DNA of 64,000 bases from Poriferisodalis sp965116715 (GCA_965116715.1 OZ220724.1:1736001-1800000); one strand, 5' to 3'. Shown: positions 50,955-60,365, counted from the stretch's first letter. A program made the numbers and translations. The notes: generated from the letters alone by a model not told the origin.

Positions 50955-51728
50955 TCAGCGGTGGTCGACCATCACGTGCTCTTTGGCCAGGAACATCACC
51001 GAGCGGCCGAAGTCGATGAAGTTGGCTTCGTCCTCATATGCCCGGCGTGACGCCGCCCGGTTCTCGGGGATCGCGTTGCCCATGGCGCTGCGGTCCATCC
51101 AGACCTCGGCGTGACCGGTGTAGGGCTCCACCTTCGAGCCCCGCGAGCGGTTGACGGCCGCGGTGAAGGAGTGCTCGTCGGCATGCACCTGCTGGTAGCG
51201 CAGGATGCCTGACGACTGGGCCTGGCGCCGGATGACCGGACCGTGGTGGGTGCGCCAGTACCACTGCGCCTCGTCGATGCTCAGCGACGGCAGGTGGCGG
51301 AAGCTGAAGTACAGCTTGACCAGGCTGGAGCGGTCGGTGGCCACGATGTTCTCCGGCGTGGGGTTCACCTGGGGGTACTCGTAGCAGTAGTACGCCGATG
51401 AGTTCTCGATGTCGGCGAAGTTCAGCTCGTCCTCCACCAGCACCCGGTCGAACTCGCGCCCCTCCTCGGTGCGCATGGCCGCCAGCATCGATTCCTTCGA
51501 TTCCCACCAGACCTCGGCGACCCCGTCGTAGGGCTCTTCCATCTGGCCGCGCCGGCCCGGCAGGCGGCTGTGGTCGTCGTCGGTGGTGTGCACCTGCACG
51601 TAGCGCAGGAACTTGGCCGTGGCCGAGTGCGATACCACCAGCGGGCCGTGTACGTTCAGCCAGTAGTCCTGCATCTCGGCCCGGCTCATGCCCTTCTTGC
51701 GCCGCAGCAAGAACGTCAGTCGCAGCAT
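50955..51728 (-). CDS. Protein with two EthD-type (ferredoxin-like) domains
   Basis: 257 aa. Two EthD-like alpha/beta barrels lie in tandem: residues about 1-115 (LTFLLRRKKGMSRAEMQDYW, NVHGPLVVSHSATAKFLRYV) and about 135-250 (LYFSFRHLPSLSIDEAQWYW, THHGPVIRRQAQSSGILRYQ). The conserved W...HGP pattern recurs in each. EthD proteins are small degradation-pathway partners, such as in ethyl tert-butyl ether use, whose exact chemistry is poorly known. The neighbouring amidohydrolase, divergent from it, may work in the same pathway. Confidence 0.85.
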   Translation of the reverse strand: MLRLTFLLRRKKGMSRAEMQDYWLNVHGPLVVSHSATAKFLRYVQVHTTDDDHSRLPGRRGQMEEPYDGVAEVWWESKESMLAAMRTEEGREFDRVLVEDELNFADIENSSAYYCYEYPQVNPTPENIVATDRSSLVKLYFSFRHLPSLSIDEAQWYWRTHHGPVIRRQAQSSGILRYQQVHADEHSFTAAVNRSRGSKVEPYTGHAEVWMDRSAMGNAIPENRAASRRAYEDEANFIDFGRSVMFLAKEHVMVDHR

Positions 51729-51914
51729 CGTCCGCCTCCTCGGTGTCTGAGCGAGCTTCGCGCAGATCAGGTCGCTTGGCAGACGGCGCGTTCCGACCTG
51801 GCCCCGTCGACGCGGTCGCGCTGCCCGCCCCGGCAGTACCAGCCCTGATCACCGGCGGGGTCCGGTGATAATTTCGACCGAGGTGCCGGTGGGCGCCGAG
51901 GGGGTTACGTCGCC

Positions 51915-53090
51915 ATGCCGATCACTGAGTTCTTTCCGGGCATCAAGATCGTCGACTCGGACACGCACTGGACCGAGCCGCACGACCTGTGGACCAGCCT
52001 GGCCCCCGCCAAGTACCGCGACCTGGTGCCGCAGATCCGCGAGCACGACGGCAAGCGCAAGTGGGTGGTGAACGGCGACATCCCGATCGCGGGCGACTCA
52101 GCGGTGTCGGCGATTTTGCCTGACGGCGAGAAGATGCTGGGGCTGAAGTTCCTCAAGCACGACATCGAGATGGTGCACGCCGCGTCGTACGACTGCGACG
52201 CCCGCCTTGAGCTGATGGACGCCATGGGTGTGTCGCACGGCATCGTGTACCCCAACGTCGGCGGCTTCGGGAACCAGAACTTCCTCAAGGTGGAAGACCG
52301 GGCGCTGCGCATTGCCTGCGTGGAGATCTACAACGACTGGATGGCCGACCTGCAGGCCCGCTCGGGCGGCCGCATCCTGCCGATGGCGCTGGTGCCGTGG
52401 TGGGACATCGACGCCAGCGTGCTCGAGGTGGACCGGGCGCACCGCAACGGCGCCAAGGGCATCGTGATGTGCTCCAACCCGCACGACTCGGGCATGCCCA
52501 ACTTCGCCCAGCCCGACTGGCGGCCGTTCTGGGAGATCTGCGAGGCGCTGGAGATGCCGGTCAACTTCCACATCGGGGCCTCGGAGGGCGACATCGACTG
52601 GTCGGGCAAGGTGCCCTATGACACCTGGTCGGGCGATGTGAAGATCTCGCTGGGCGGGGCGGCCATCTTCCTGGGCCAGCTTCGCTGGATGGTGAACCTG
52701 CTGGTCAGCGACGTGCCCGAGCGCTACCCCAACCTGAACTTCGTGTCGGTGGAGAGCGGCATCGGCTGGATCCCGTTCCTGCTGGACGCGCTCGACTACC
52801 AGTGCGGCGAGACGGCCCCCGAGCATCTCGCGCACCTGTCGATGAAGCCCTCGGAGTACTTCCGGCGGCAGTTCTACGGCTGCTTCTGGTTCGAGTCGCA
52901 GACGCTGGCGCCGGCCATCGACCACATCGGTGCCAGCCAGATCATGTTCGAGACTGATATTCCCCACCCGACGTGCCTGTACCCGAAGAGCGTCGAGCGG
53001 GTGCGTGACGCCATCGGCAGCCTCGACCCCGCGGTGCAGAAGCGGATCCTGCAAGACAACGCCGCTCGGCTCTACAAGATCGACGTGTAG
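51915..53090 (+). CDS. Amidohydrolase family 2 (ACMSD-like) protein
   Basis: 391-aa amidohydrolase_2 TIM barrel. Metal-site landmarks are VDSDTHWTEP (where the usual H-x-H of the family reads D-x-H), VNFHIGASEG, VSVESGIGWIPFLLDALDY and the late Asp in MFETDIPHPTC. Related enzymes decarboxylate or hydrolyse aromatic-derived acids (ACMSD, gamma-resorcylate decarboxylase). The length is near the upper family range. It is divergent from the EthD-domain gene. Confidence 0.87.
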   Translation: MPITEFFPGIKIVDSDTHWTEPHDLWTSLAPAKYRDLVPQIREHDGKRKWVVNGDIPIAGDSAVSAILPDGEKMLGLKFLKHDIEMVHAASYDCDARLELMDAMGVSHGIVYPNVGGFGNQNFLKVEDRALRIACVEIYNDWMADLQARSGGRILPMALVPWWDIDASVLEVDRAHRNGAKGIVMCSNPHDSGMPNFAQPDWRPFWEICEALEMPVNFHIGASEGDIDWSGKVPYDTWSGDVKISLGGAAIFLGQLRWMVNLLVSDVPERYPNLNFVSVESGIGWIPFLLDALDYQCGETAPEHLAHLSMKPSEYFRRQFYGCFWFESQTLAPAIDHIGASQIMFETDIPHPTCLYPKSVERVRDAIGSLDPAVQKRILQDNAARLYKIDV

Positions 53091-53115
53091 CCCTCGCCGC
53101 CGTGCGGCCTCGCCC

Positions 53116-54630
53116 TCAGGGCAGCCGCAGCTTGATCCCCCCAACCGCAGCGTCGTCGGGCTCGCTCAGCGCGTTGGTCGCTTCCAGTTGGCCGTCAACG
53201 GTCGCACCGTCGTGCCATGACATCGCCGCCGTCCATCGCCATGCGAAGCTCATCACCCGTGCCAGCGCAGCAACATTCTCGGCTTGTGTCGTCGAGGTAC
53301 GCCGAAGGCTGCTGATGTACTCGTTGCGGTAGACAGCAGGGATGATGATGCGCGCTGCATCGACGGCCGACATCTCAGCGTTCATCATCACCCGGGCCAC
53401 TCGACCGTTGCCGTCAGCGAAGGGATGGGTCTCGGCGACCAGGAACATCATGAACAGCGCTCGGCGGAATCCGGCTGGGACCGAGGCAGCCAACTCGAAT
53501 CCTCTGCGCAACGTGCCTTCCACGAGTTGCGGCTTGACGAACACGAACACACCGACCCGGTTGTTCTCGAGCTTCCACTCGCCGGGCCTCAGTTCAGGAC
53601 GACCGCCCATGATCATTCGGTGGCGTTCCCGCAGCAGCTCCAGGAAGCGGTCTGCAGTTGCCGCCGTAGCCCGACGGCCGACAGTGTCCGCGACACAGCG
53701 GTATGTGCCCAAGATGTCGTGACCGTCTGCTGGACGCGTCGGCGGCGGCTGCTGAGTATCGATGATGCGACGCGCCTCGGCAACCGAGAACACCGTTCCC
53801 TCGATGTAGTTCGAGAAATAGCTCTCGAAGAATGGCAACGCCTCAGCATCGGGTCCAGCCGGCAACCAGTCGGGCACATCAGCGTCCTCGTAGTCGGTCA
53901 GTCGCTGCGCCAGCCGGTTGAACATCTCCAGCCTGCGCTCGTCCCATGCTCTGCCGCCCATAAATGCGAGGAGCAGCTGTCCGCTGCTGGGCCGCACCGG
54001 CTCGTCTCCGCTCAACCGGGCAAAGAGCCGGTCGATCTGCTCAGCTCGGTCCGGGTGTCCGAGCACCTCGGCGAGCTGCATCGCTTGATCTCGCAGCCGG
54101 ACCATGCGCTCAGAGCCCCACGAGATGGCCTTGCCAGTCAGCCAATCCTCGAGTTCTGCGAGCGACAGCGTGCGCGAGACCTGACCGGCACGGCCGCGGC
54201 TCACTTCGAGGTTGTCCACCAAGATCCGGGCAGCGCTCGACACCCGCAGCCCCCCGGCCCACGGCGGATCGGGAACCGGCTCGTCGAGCGGCGCGCCAGG
54301 GCGAATCCGGACTTCCATCCCGGGAAGCTGGATGGATTTCCGATCGGTCTCGGCCGCGACGAAAATGCGACCTCCGCTGACGGCGCCGTCTCGGGCTGCG
54401 GACCGATCGACGATGACTGCTCCAGGCAGCAGCCGTCCCAAGATGGGCCACCGATTGGCGATCACGATTTCGGCAGGCTCGGTGGCGAGGTCTGATGAAT
54501 ACAGCCGAGGTGCCAGCCGACGGATCCGACCCGCAGCGATCGCCCGTCCCAGAGTGCTTCTCGACGCCACATCGTCGAAGAAGACGGTGCGCTGCCCGGT
54601 AGGCCAGGGTGTGGAGAGTCTGCGTGTCAT
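53116..54630 (-). CDS. Fic-domain AMP-transferase fused to an AbiEi-like N-terminal domain
   Basis: 504 aa. The first 170 residues resemble an AbiEi-type antitoxin/regulator: a winged helix (RSTLGRAIAAGRIRRLAPRL) then ANRWPILGRLLPGAVIVDRS and a beta-rich part with VSSAARILVDNLE. The C-terminal Fic core (about 270-490) carries HPFADGNGRVAR with catalytic His and all ATP-binding residues. An inhibitory helix motif SNYIEG, of the S/T-x-x-x-E-G/N type, lies at about 275 before the core, so the enzyme is self-inhibited. It probably modifies a host protein with AMP when released. The AbiEi part may repress its own promoter, where two 13-bp repeats lie. Confidence 0.87.
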   Translation of the reverse strand: MTRRLSTPWPTGQRTVFFDDVASRSTLGRAIAAGRIRRLAPRLYSSDLATEPAEIVIANRWPILGRLLPGAVIVDRSAARDGAVSGGRIFVAAETDRKSIQLPGMEVRIRPGAPLDEPVPDPPWAGGLRVSSAARILVDNLEVSRGRAGQVSRTLSLAELEDWLTGKAISWGSERMVRLRDQAMQLAEVLGHPDRAEQIDRLFARLSGDEPVRPSSGQLLLAFMGGRAWDERRLEMFNRLAQRLTDYEDADVPDWLPAGPDAEALPFFESYFSNYIEGTVFSVAEARRIIDTQQPPPTRPADGHDILGTYRCVADTVGRRATAATADRFLELLRERHRMIMGGRPELRPGEWKLENNRVGVFVFVKPQLVEGTLRRGFELAASVPAGFRRALFMMFLVAETHPFADGNGRVARVMMNAEMSAVDAARIIIPAVYRNEYISSLRRTSTTQAENVAALARVMSFAWRWTAAMSWHDGATVDGQLEATNALSEPDDAAVGGIKLRLP

Positions 54631-54644
54631 GGTGCGGCGCTAAC

Positions 54645-54720
54645 GGTTCGAGAACTTCATACTGACGCATTTGTAGCTCATATAACGCATCTCGGCCGAT
54701 CAAAATGGGTTCGAGAACTT
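54645..54720. promoter_or_regulatory. 13-bp direct repeats upstream of the AbiEi-Fic gene
   Basis: GGTTCGAGAACTT occurs at 54645-54657 and again at 54708-54720. Between them lies the AT-rich minus-strand sequence TTATAT, a possible -10. The gene starts at 54630, so the repeats flank its promoter and are candidate operators for its N-terminal winged-helix domain. Confidence 0.6.
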
Positions 54721-54785
54721 AATTTTGCGACATAATGGCGACAAATGACGAGTGCGGGTCTGGGAGTCTTGCAGCGATGCGGGCG

Positions 54786-56021
54786 TCAGTTGCGGCGGGC
54801 GTCTTTGTAGGGGAGGTCCTTGGCGTCATCGGGTTCTTTGGGCAGGCCCAGCACCCGCTCGCCGATGATGTTGCGCTGGATCTCATCGGTGCCGCCGGCG
54901 ATCGACATAGCCGGCGTGGACATCAAGATCTCCGACACGATGCCGTCGGCGTTGGACTCGGGGCCCACCAGCATCCCCATCGATCCGGCGATCATCGTGT
55001 GTGCCGTGTGGCACGCCCGGGCGGTGACCGACATGTTCAGCTTGGTGAGCGAGCCTTCGGGGCCGGGCGGCTTGCCGGCGGCACGTGCGTCGCGGGCACG
55101 CTGGGTGGTCCACGACGAGATGCGGCGCAGCGTCTCGACCCGGGCGATCTGCTGGCGGACGACAGGGTCGGCGACCCGACCGGTGCGCTGCGCTTCGGGG
55201 ACCACCAGGTTCGCCCGCCCGGCCCGCTGCGGATACCACTTGTAGGTGGCGAAGTACTCGTCGCTCTCCTGCTTGGCCCGCTCGACCGTCGGGCCGCCGT
55301 CGGCCGGGTAGCGGGGGCGGCGTGTGGCCACCGCGGCCCGCTCGTGGGTCAGCGTGGTGAGGCCAATGCGCCAGCCATCGCCGGGGTTGCCGACCAGCTC
55401 GTTGCCGGGCACCCGGGCATCTTCGAAGAACACCTCGTTGAACGTGGCGTGGCCGTTCATCTGGCGCAGCGGGCGCACCTCCACGCCGGGCTGTTCCATC
55501 GGGATCAGGAAGTACGAGATGCCCTGGTGCTTGGGCACATCCCAGTTGGTGCGCGCCATCAGGATGCCGAATCGGGCCTTGTGCGCTCCCGAGTTCCACA
55601 CCTTCTGACCGTTGACGATCCACTCGTCGCCGTCACGGTCGGCCCGGGTCACCAGTCCCGCCAGGTCCGAGCCGTTGGTGGGCTCAGAGAAGAGCTGGCA
55701 CCACTTGTGCTCGCCCGTCAGGATCGGTCGCAGGTGGCGCTGCTTCTGATCGTCATTGGCGTGGGCCAGCAGCGTGGGCGCGACGAGGTACATGCTGACG
55801 CCGGCCGCAACGCCCACCGCCCCGACGGCATCGAACTCGCGAGCCACCACGGCATCCATGGACGGCGGCAAGCCCCGGCCGTGCCATTCGGTCGGCCACG
55901 ACGGCGTGCCCCAGCCGGTGTCGGCCAGCAGGTTGCGCCACTCGATGAGCGGCCGCTCGCGGTGCCAGTGCTCCTCCAGCCACGTGCGGGCCTCGTCACG
56001 AACCTCGTCAACGCCAGCCAT
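54786..56021 (-). CDS. Acyl-CoA dehydrogenase
   Basis: 411 aa from ATG 56021; the frame is open to 56120, but the extra part is basic and unlike the family. FAD and substrate motifs are WCQLFSEPTNGSDLAGLVTR, VNGQKVWNSGAHKARFGILM, NEVFFEDARVPGNELVG and the C-terminal SIAGGTDEIQRNIIGERVLG. It introduces a trans-2 double bond in an acyl-CoA, passing electrons to ETF. Two Fic genes flank it. A palindrome lies upstream, shared with the divergent Fic gene at 56193. Confidence 0.9.
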   Translation of the reverse strand: MAGVDEVRDEARTWLEEHWHRERPLIEWRNLLADTGWGTPSWPTEWHGRGLPPSMDAVVAREFDAVGAVGVAAGVSMYLVAPTLLAHANDDQKQRHLRPILTGEHKWCQLFSEPTNGSDLAGLVTRADRDGDEWIVNGQKVWNSGAHKARFGILMARTNWDVPKHQGISYFLIPMEQPGVEVRPLRQMNGHATFNEVFFEDARVPGNELVGNPGDGWRIGLTTLTHERAAVATRRPRYPADGGPTVERAKQESDEYFATYKWYPQRAGRANLVVPEAQRTGRVADPVVRQQIARVETLRRISSWTTQRARDARAAGKPPGPEGSLTKLNMSVTARACHTAHTMIAGSMGMLVGPESNADGIVSEILMSTPAMSIAGGTDEIQRNIIGERVLGLPKEPDDAKDLPYKDARRN

Positions 56022-56124
56022 CCGCGCAGCGTAGAACCGCAGCCCCAGCGCCGCCCGAACGGCAGCAGGTTCATGGTCCGTCACGGCTCGGTGCCGGTGT
56101 TCCTTCCATGACCGTTTCACACAA

Positions 56125-56145
56125 TCATTCCACTGTGAAATGATG
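56125..56145. promoter_or_regulatory. Near-perfect palindrome between acyl-CoA dehydrogenase and fic genes
   Basis: ATCATTCCAC-T-GTGAAATGAT, 9 of 10 bases paired in each arm, in an AT-rich divergent region. It lies 48 bp before the Fic start at 56193. It is a probable operator; the protein that binds it could be the C-terminal winged helix of the Fic protein or another regulator. Confidence 0.6.
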
Positions 56146-56192
56146 ATTAATATTCATTGTCTAACGACGAATAAATAGGTAGTATCACGCGT

Positions 56193-57452
56193 GTGATCTA
56201 CGAAGTGCCCGACATGACAGCCACCGACGCCGCTGTCGCGGATGAAGTCGAGCATCTGCGCGAACAGCTCAGGCCGTATCTGCGCATGCGACGACGTTGG
56301 TACGGCACCCTTCGTCGCGCCCAATTCGCGCGCGCTGTTCAAGGCTCAAACTCGATCGAGGGGTACCACGCCAGCGTTGAGGATGCGGCCGCTGTCATCG
56401 ACCACGATGAACCGATCGCCGAGGTATCCGAAGACACCGTCAGCGCCGTGGCCGGCTACCGCGACGCCATGACCTACGCGCTGCAGATCGCTGCCGGCGT
56501 GTCGCCGAGAGATCGCCTTCGAGACCCGTCGGCACAAGATGCAGCAGGCCCGGAACAAGGCAACTCGGCACCGCCGCTGCCAGTCGACCTGTCGACGCTC
56601 CGGTCGCTGCACTTCATGATGATCAAGCACGACCTCGCCCACAATCCGGGTCAACTGCGCCCCGGCGCGATCTGGGTTGCCGACGCCGACGGCGAGTCGG
56701 TGTATGACGCCCCGGAACGCCAGGCCATCGAAGTCTTGCTCGGTGAGTTCTTCGAGCAGTGCGCCGACCTCTTCGCCCACGACGATGTGCCGACGATGGT
56801 TGCTGCCGCAATGGCTCACCTCAACTTGGTGCTCATCCATCCGTTCAGCGACGGAAACGGCCGGATGGCGCGCTGCGTGCAGACGCTGCTCCTCGCCGCA
56901 GCCGCCGTGCGGGACGACGACCCGCTCGCGCCGGAATTCCTCAGCATCGAGGAGTACCTCGGGCGCAACACCCTGGACTACTACGCAGCGCTCAGTGCAG
57001 TCGCCGGTGGTCGATGGTCGCCGGAGCGCAATGCGCGCCCCTGGATCGAGTTCTGCCTAACGGCACACCTTCGCCAAGCGCGCACTGTGCTGCGCCGGGT
57101 GCTCGAATTCGAAGTGCTGTGGGACGCGTGCAGCCAACTTGCGCAGCAGCGCAAAGTGCCAGAACGAACTGTCGGCACGCTGTGCGACGCAGCCCGCGGA
57201 TGGACAGTGCGACGGTCGCTGTACCTCGCTCGAACCGAGACGACCGATGGGGAGCCGGTCAGCAACGGCATGGCTTCACGGGATCTCCAGACAATGGTGA
57301 GGGCCGGATTGCTCACTCCGGTCGGCGACAAGCGCGGAAGGAAATACCGGCCCTCAGAAGATCTCGCAGACATCTGGCGCCAGATCCGCAGCATGCGACT
57401 CATGCGGGACGACGCCGACCCGTACCAAGACGCGCAGCCTCAGCTCTTCTAG
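56193..57452 (+). CDS. Fic-family protein with C-terminal winged helix
   Basis: 419 aa from GTG 56193 (ATG 56214 is possible). It follows the common bacterial Fic plan: N-terminal helical part with the inhibitory motif SNSIEG (about 53, in VQGSNSIEGYHAS), the central Fic domain with HPFSDGNGRMAR (about 214-225) and a C-terminal winged helix (about 330-400; QQRKVPERTVGTLC, NGMASRDLQTMVRAGLLTPV). All catalytic residues are present. The enzyme should AMPylate a target protein and be held off by its own inhibitory Glu. It is a second, differently built Fic protein within 2 kb of the AbiEi-Fic fusion. Confidence 0.92.
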   Translation: MIYEVPDMTATDAAVADEVEHLREQLRPYLRMRRRWYGTLRRAQFARAVQGSNSIEGYHASVEDAAAVIDHDEPIAEVSEDTVSAVAGYRDAMTYALQIAAGVSPRDRLRDPSAQDAAGPEQGNSAPPLPVDLSTLRSLHFMMIKHDLAHNPGQLRPGAIWVADADGESVYDAPERQAIEVLLGEFFEQCADLFAHDDVPTMVAAAMAHLNLVLIHPFSDGNGRMARCVQTLLLAAAAVRDDDPLAPEFLSIEEYLGRNTLDYYAALSAVAGGRWSPERNARPWIEFCLTAHLRQARTVLRRVLEFEVLWDACSQLAQQRKVPERTVGTLCDAARGWTVRRSLYLARTETTDGEPVSNGMASRDLQTMVRAGLLTPVGDKRGRKYRPSEDLADIWRQIRSMRLMRDDADPYQDAQPQLF

Positions 57453-57512
57453 GCGAAGCTGCGGGCCGGCATCCACCTCCGCGCGGCTCGCAGGCGGGGT
57501 TACGTTGAGCCG

Positions 57513-58301
57513 ATGGATCTGGGACTGGCTGGCCGGCGCGCGGTGATCACCGGCGGATCGAAGGGGATCGGGTTGGGCTGCGCCGTGGCGCTGGCCCGCG
57601 AGGGCTGCGATGTCGCACTGGCCGCTCGGTCGACGGACGTGCTGGCGCAGGCCGCCAAGGAAGTACAGCAGGCGGCGCCTGGGGTGGCCGTCACGACGCA
57701 CGCCGTCGACCTGTCGACGGACGAGGGCCGGCAGACGCTGCTTGCCGAGACCGGCTGTGATGGCAGCGGGGCTGGGCTTGCCGACATCTGGGTGAATAAC
57801 GCTGGGGCGATTCCTGCCGGCGACATCGTGACGGTGGACGATGCGACGTGGCGAGACGCGTGGGACTTGAAGGTGTTCGGCTACATCGATCTGTGCCGGG
57901 CCGTCCTGCCATTGATGACGTCTCGGGGCAGCGGCGTCATCGTGAACGTCATCGGCGTGGCGTCGGTGCGACCGCAGCCGTCGTACATCGCCGGTGGGGT
58001 GGGCAACAGCGGCCTCGTCGCCATGACCGCTGCGCTCGGCAGCCGGAGCCTGCGGGACGGCGTGCGCGTTGTCGCCGTCAACCCTGGCCTGATCATCACC
58101 GACCGGATGGGCGACATGCTCCGCCGCCAGGCGATCGACGAGCTCGATGACGAGTCGCGCTGGGAGGAGCTGATCCCCGCCGATCCCGCACCGGGCACGG
58201 TGGAGCAGGTGGCCGACGTGGTCGCTTTTCTTGCGTCGGACCGGGCAAGCCACGTCAGCGGCACGTCGATCACCATCGACGGCGGTGCATCCGCTCGTTG
58301 A
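57513..58301 (+). CDS. Short-chain dehydrogenase/reductase, variant active site
   Basis: 262 aa. The nucleotide motif RRAVITGGSKGIGLGCAVAL and WVNNAGAIPAGD are normal. The catalytic region reads VIVNVIGVASVRPQPSYIAG, then GVGNSGLVAMTAAL: Tyr is present, but Gly occupies the place of the usual Lys at Tyr+4, with Asn at Tyr+7. This YxAGxxxN pattern is seen in a subgroup of actinobacterial SDRs. NPGLIITDRMGDML and SGTSITIDGGAS close the fold. Substrate unknown. It may be co-transcribed with the amidase gene 80 bp downstream. Confidence 0.85.
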   Translation: MDLGLAGRRAVITGGSKGIGLGCAVALAREGCDVALAARSTDVLAQAAKEVQQAAPGVAVTTHAVDLSTDEGRQTLLAETGCDGSGAGLADIWVNNAGAIPAGDIVTVDDATWRDAWDLKVFGYIDLCRAVLPLMTSRGSGVIVNVIGVASVRPQPSYIAGGVGNSGLVAMTAALGSRSLRDGVRVVAVNPGLIITDRMGDMLRRQAIDELDDESRWEELIPADPAPGTVEQVADVVAFLASDRASHVSGTSITIDGGASAR

Positions 58302-58381
58302 GGAAGTCGCTGCCTGGCGGGGTTTCAGCGGCTCGCTAGTGTCCCGCGGCGAGAGGATTGGGTGAGCCAGGGGAGGCAGCC

Positions 58382-59809
58382 ATGGAGGTGCCGGATTTTC
58401 GGACAGAGTCGGTGGAGGCGCTGGCGGCGATGGTGCGGGATCGCACGCTGAGCGCTGCTGCTGTGACCGAGCATGCGCTGGGGCGCATCGAGGCGCTGAA
58501 CCCGCAGCTCAATGCGTTCGTGGCGCTCGACGCCGAGGATGCACGCCGCCAAGCCGCAGCCATCGACGAACGGCTCGACGCCGGCGAGAACGTGGGGCCT
58601 CTGGCGGGCATCCCGATTGGCGTCAAGGACTTGGCGGACGCCGCCGGATTCGTCACCACACGCGGGGCGATGCACTTGCGGGATTCTCCGCCCGTCGCAG
58701 CTGACTCCACTGAAGTGGCGCGCATGCGCGCTGCGGGAGCGGTGATCTTGGGCAAGACCAACACACCCGAGTTCGGCTGCATGGGCGACACCTACAACAA
58801 CGTCTTCGGCCCCACGTGGAACCCCTGGCAGTCCGGCCGCTCCCCTGGCGGATCATCGGGTGGCACCAGCTCCGCGATTGCTTCGGGCATGGTGCCGGTG
58901 GCCACCGGCTCCGACGGCGGGGGGTCCATCCGCATCCCCTCGGCCATGTGCGGGCTGTCCGGCCTCAAGCCCAGCCATGGGCGTGTGCCGAGCGGCCCGC
59001 CCCCGCCGGGCCTGCTGGACCTCTCATGCGTCGGCCCCATGGCCCGCCGCATCCGCGACGTGGCCTACTGCCTCGACGCGGTCATCGGGCCGCATCCCTC
59101 AGATCTGCGCAGCCTGCCCGCGCCGACGGAATCGTGGCATCGGGCGCTGGACGATCCGCCGCTGCCGCAGCGCGTGCTGTGGGTGCCATCGTTCGACGGC
59201 GAGCCCGTCGACTCAGAGATCATGGCGTCGTGCGTCGCCGCCCTGGAGCGGCTCGCGTCAGAAGGCGCCGACGTAGTGGAGGCCGGACCGCTGTTCGAAC
59301 CCGCCAGCATCGTGACCGAGGCCTTCTTGCCGCTGTTTCTGGGCGGGCTGATCGCACCGGCCTTCCGTCCGCTGCTGGGCACTCCAGCATGGGACGACGT
59401 CACCGACTGGCTGGCCGTGGCGCTGGAAGACGCATTCGAGAGCATCACCGTGGACACCGTCGCTCGGGCCCGCCAGCAGTGCGGCGAGCTCTCGGTACAG
59501 CTCGGCGAGGCAATGTCGGGATTCGACGTGATGCTGCTGCCGACCATGGCGGGCCAGACACCTGTTGTAGGAGGGGACGGCACGATTGACGGCGTCGAGA
59601 TCGAGAACTGGGTGCGCTTCACGCCGCTGGCCAACCTCACACGGCGCCCGGCGAGCACCGTGTGCTCGGGCCTGACGGAGGACGGCATGCCCATCGGGCT
59701 GAGCGTGCTGGGCCACCAGACCGACGACGTCGGCGTGCTGCAGACAACCGCCGTGCTCGAGGACCTGCTGGGCCTCGATCCCATCCCACCAGACCTCGAC
59801 TCCGGTTGA
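58382..59809 (+). CDS. Amidase signature family enzyme
   Basis: 475 aa from ATG 58382, with GGGGAGG 5 nt upstream. The Ser-cisSer-Lys triad is complete: Lys in PIGVKDLADAAG, the first Ser in PGGSSGGTSSA and the nucleophile Ser in ATGSDGGGSIRIPSAMCGLS. The length is typical. It hydrolyses an amide of unknown nature; GatA is excluded, since no gatB or gatC lies nearby and the substrate region differs. Confidence 0.92.
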   Translation: MEVPDFRTESVEALAAMVRDRTLSAAAVTEHALGRIEALNPQLNAFVALDAEDARRQAAAIDERLDAGENVGPLAGIPIGVKDLADAAGFVTTRGAMHLRDSPPVAADSTEVARMRAAGAVILGKTNTPEFGCMGDTYNNVFGPTWNPWQSGRSPGGSSGGTSSAIASGMVPVATGSDGGGSIRIPSAMCGLSGLKPSHGRVPSGPPPPGLLDLSCVGPMARRIRDVAYCLDAVIGPHPSDLRSLPAPTESWHRALDDPPLPQRVLWVPSFDGEPVDSEIMASCVAALERLASEGADVVEAGPLFEPASIVTEAFLPLFLGGLIAPAFRPLLGTPAWDDVTDWLAVALEDAFESITVDTVARARQQCGELSVQLGEAMSGFDVMLLPTMAGQTPVVGGDGTIDGVEIENWVRFTPLANLTRRPASTVCSGLTEDGMPIGLSVLGHQTDDVGVLQTTAVLEDLLGLDPIPPDLDSG

Positions 59810-59903
59810 GGCCGGTTCGCGTCACTCCGGAATTCGGCCGGAGCTGGTTCGAGGCGCATTTGCGGGCACACCCTCGATCCAGCCAGAGGGTTACGTTGGG
59901 CCG

Positions 59904-60365
59904 GTGGACGCGGACGAGGTGATCGAGCTGCTCGGGCTCGAGCCGCTCCCCGGCGAGGGCGGCCAGTGGACCCAGACCTGGCGCGACGAGCACTCGACGG
60001 CCATCTACTTCCTGCTTCGGCCCGACGACTTCTCAGCGCTGCACCGGCTGGACAGCGTGGAGCTATGGCATCACTACACAGGGGCGGCAGTGGACATGCT
60101 GCTGCTGGAGCCCGGCGGGCCGGTGCGCCGCCGCCGGCTCGGCGACGATCTGGCTGGGGGCGAACGGCCGATTGTGGCGGTGGAGCCGGGCACGTGGATG
60201 GCCGCGGAGACCACCGGGGACTGGTCGCTGGTGGGCACCACGATGGCGCCCGGCTACGACGAGGCCGGCTTCGAACTCGGCGACCGGGCCGAGCTTGCCG
60301 ACGCCTACCCCGAAGCGGCCGTCGATATCGAGCGCCTCACTCGGGAGGGTCCAGCAGATGGTTGA
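59904..60365 (+). CDS. DUF985 cupin-fold protein
   Basis: 153 aa from GTG 59904. The cupin-5 pattern is visible: VIELLGLEPLPGEGGQWTQT, STAIYFLLRPDDFSALHRLD, ELWHHYTGAAVDMLLLEPGG, WMAAETTGDWSLVGTTMAPG and a final GFELGDRAELADAYP. The conserved His pair in WHHYTG probably sits in the barrel pocket. The family is thought to bind a sugar nucleotide or small ligand; its function is not settled. It overlaps the following SDR gene by 8 bp. Confidence 0.88.
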   Translation: MDADEVIELLGLEPLPGEGGQWTQTWRDEHSTAIYFLLRPDDFSALHRLDSVELWHHYTGAAVDMLLLEPGGPVRRRRLGDDLAGGERPIVAVEPGTWMAAETTGDWSLVGTTMAPGYDEAGFELGDRAELADAYPEAAVDIERLTREGPADG

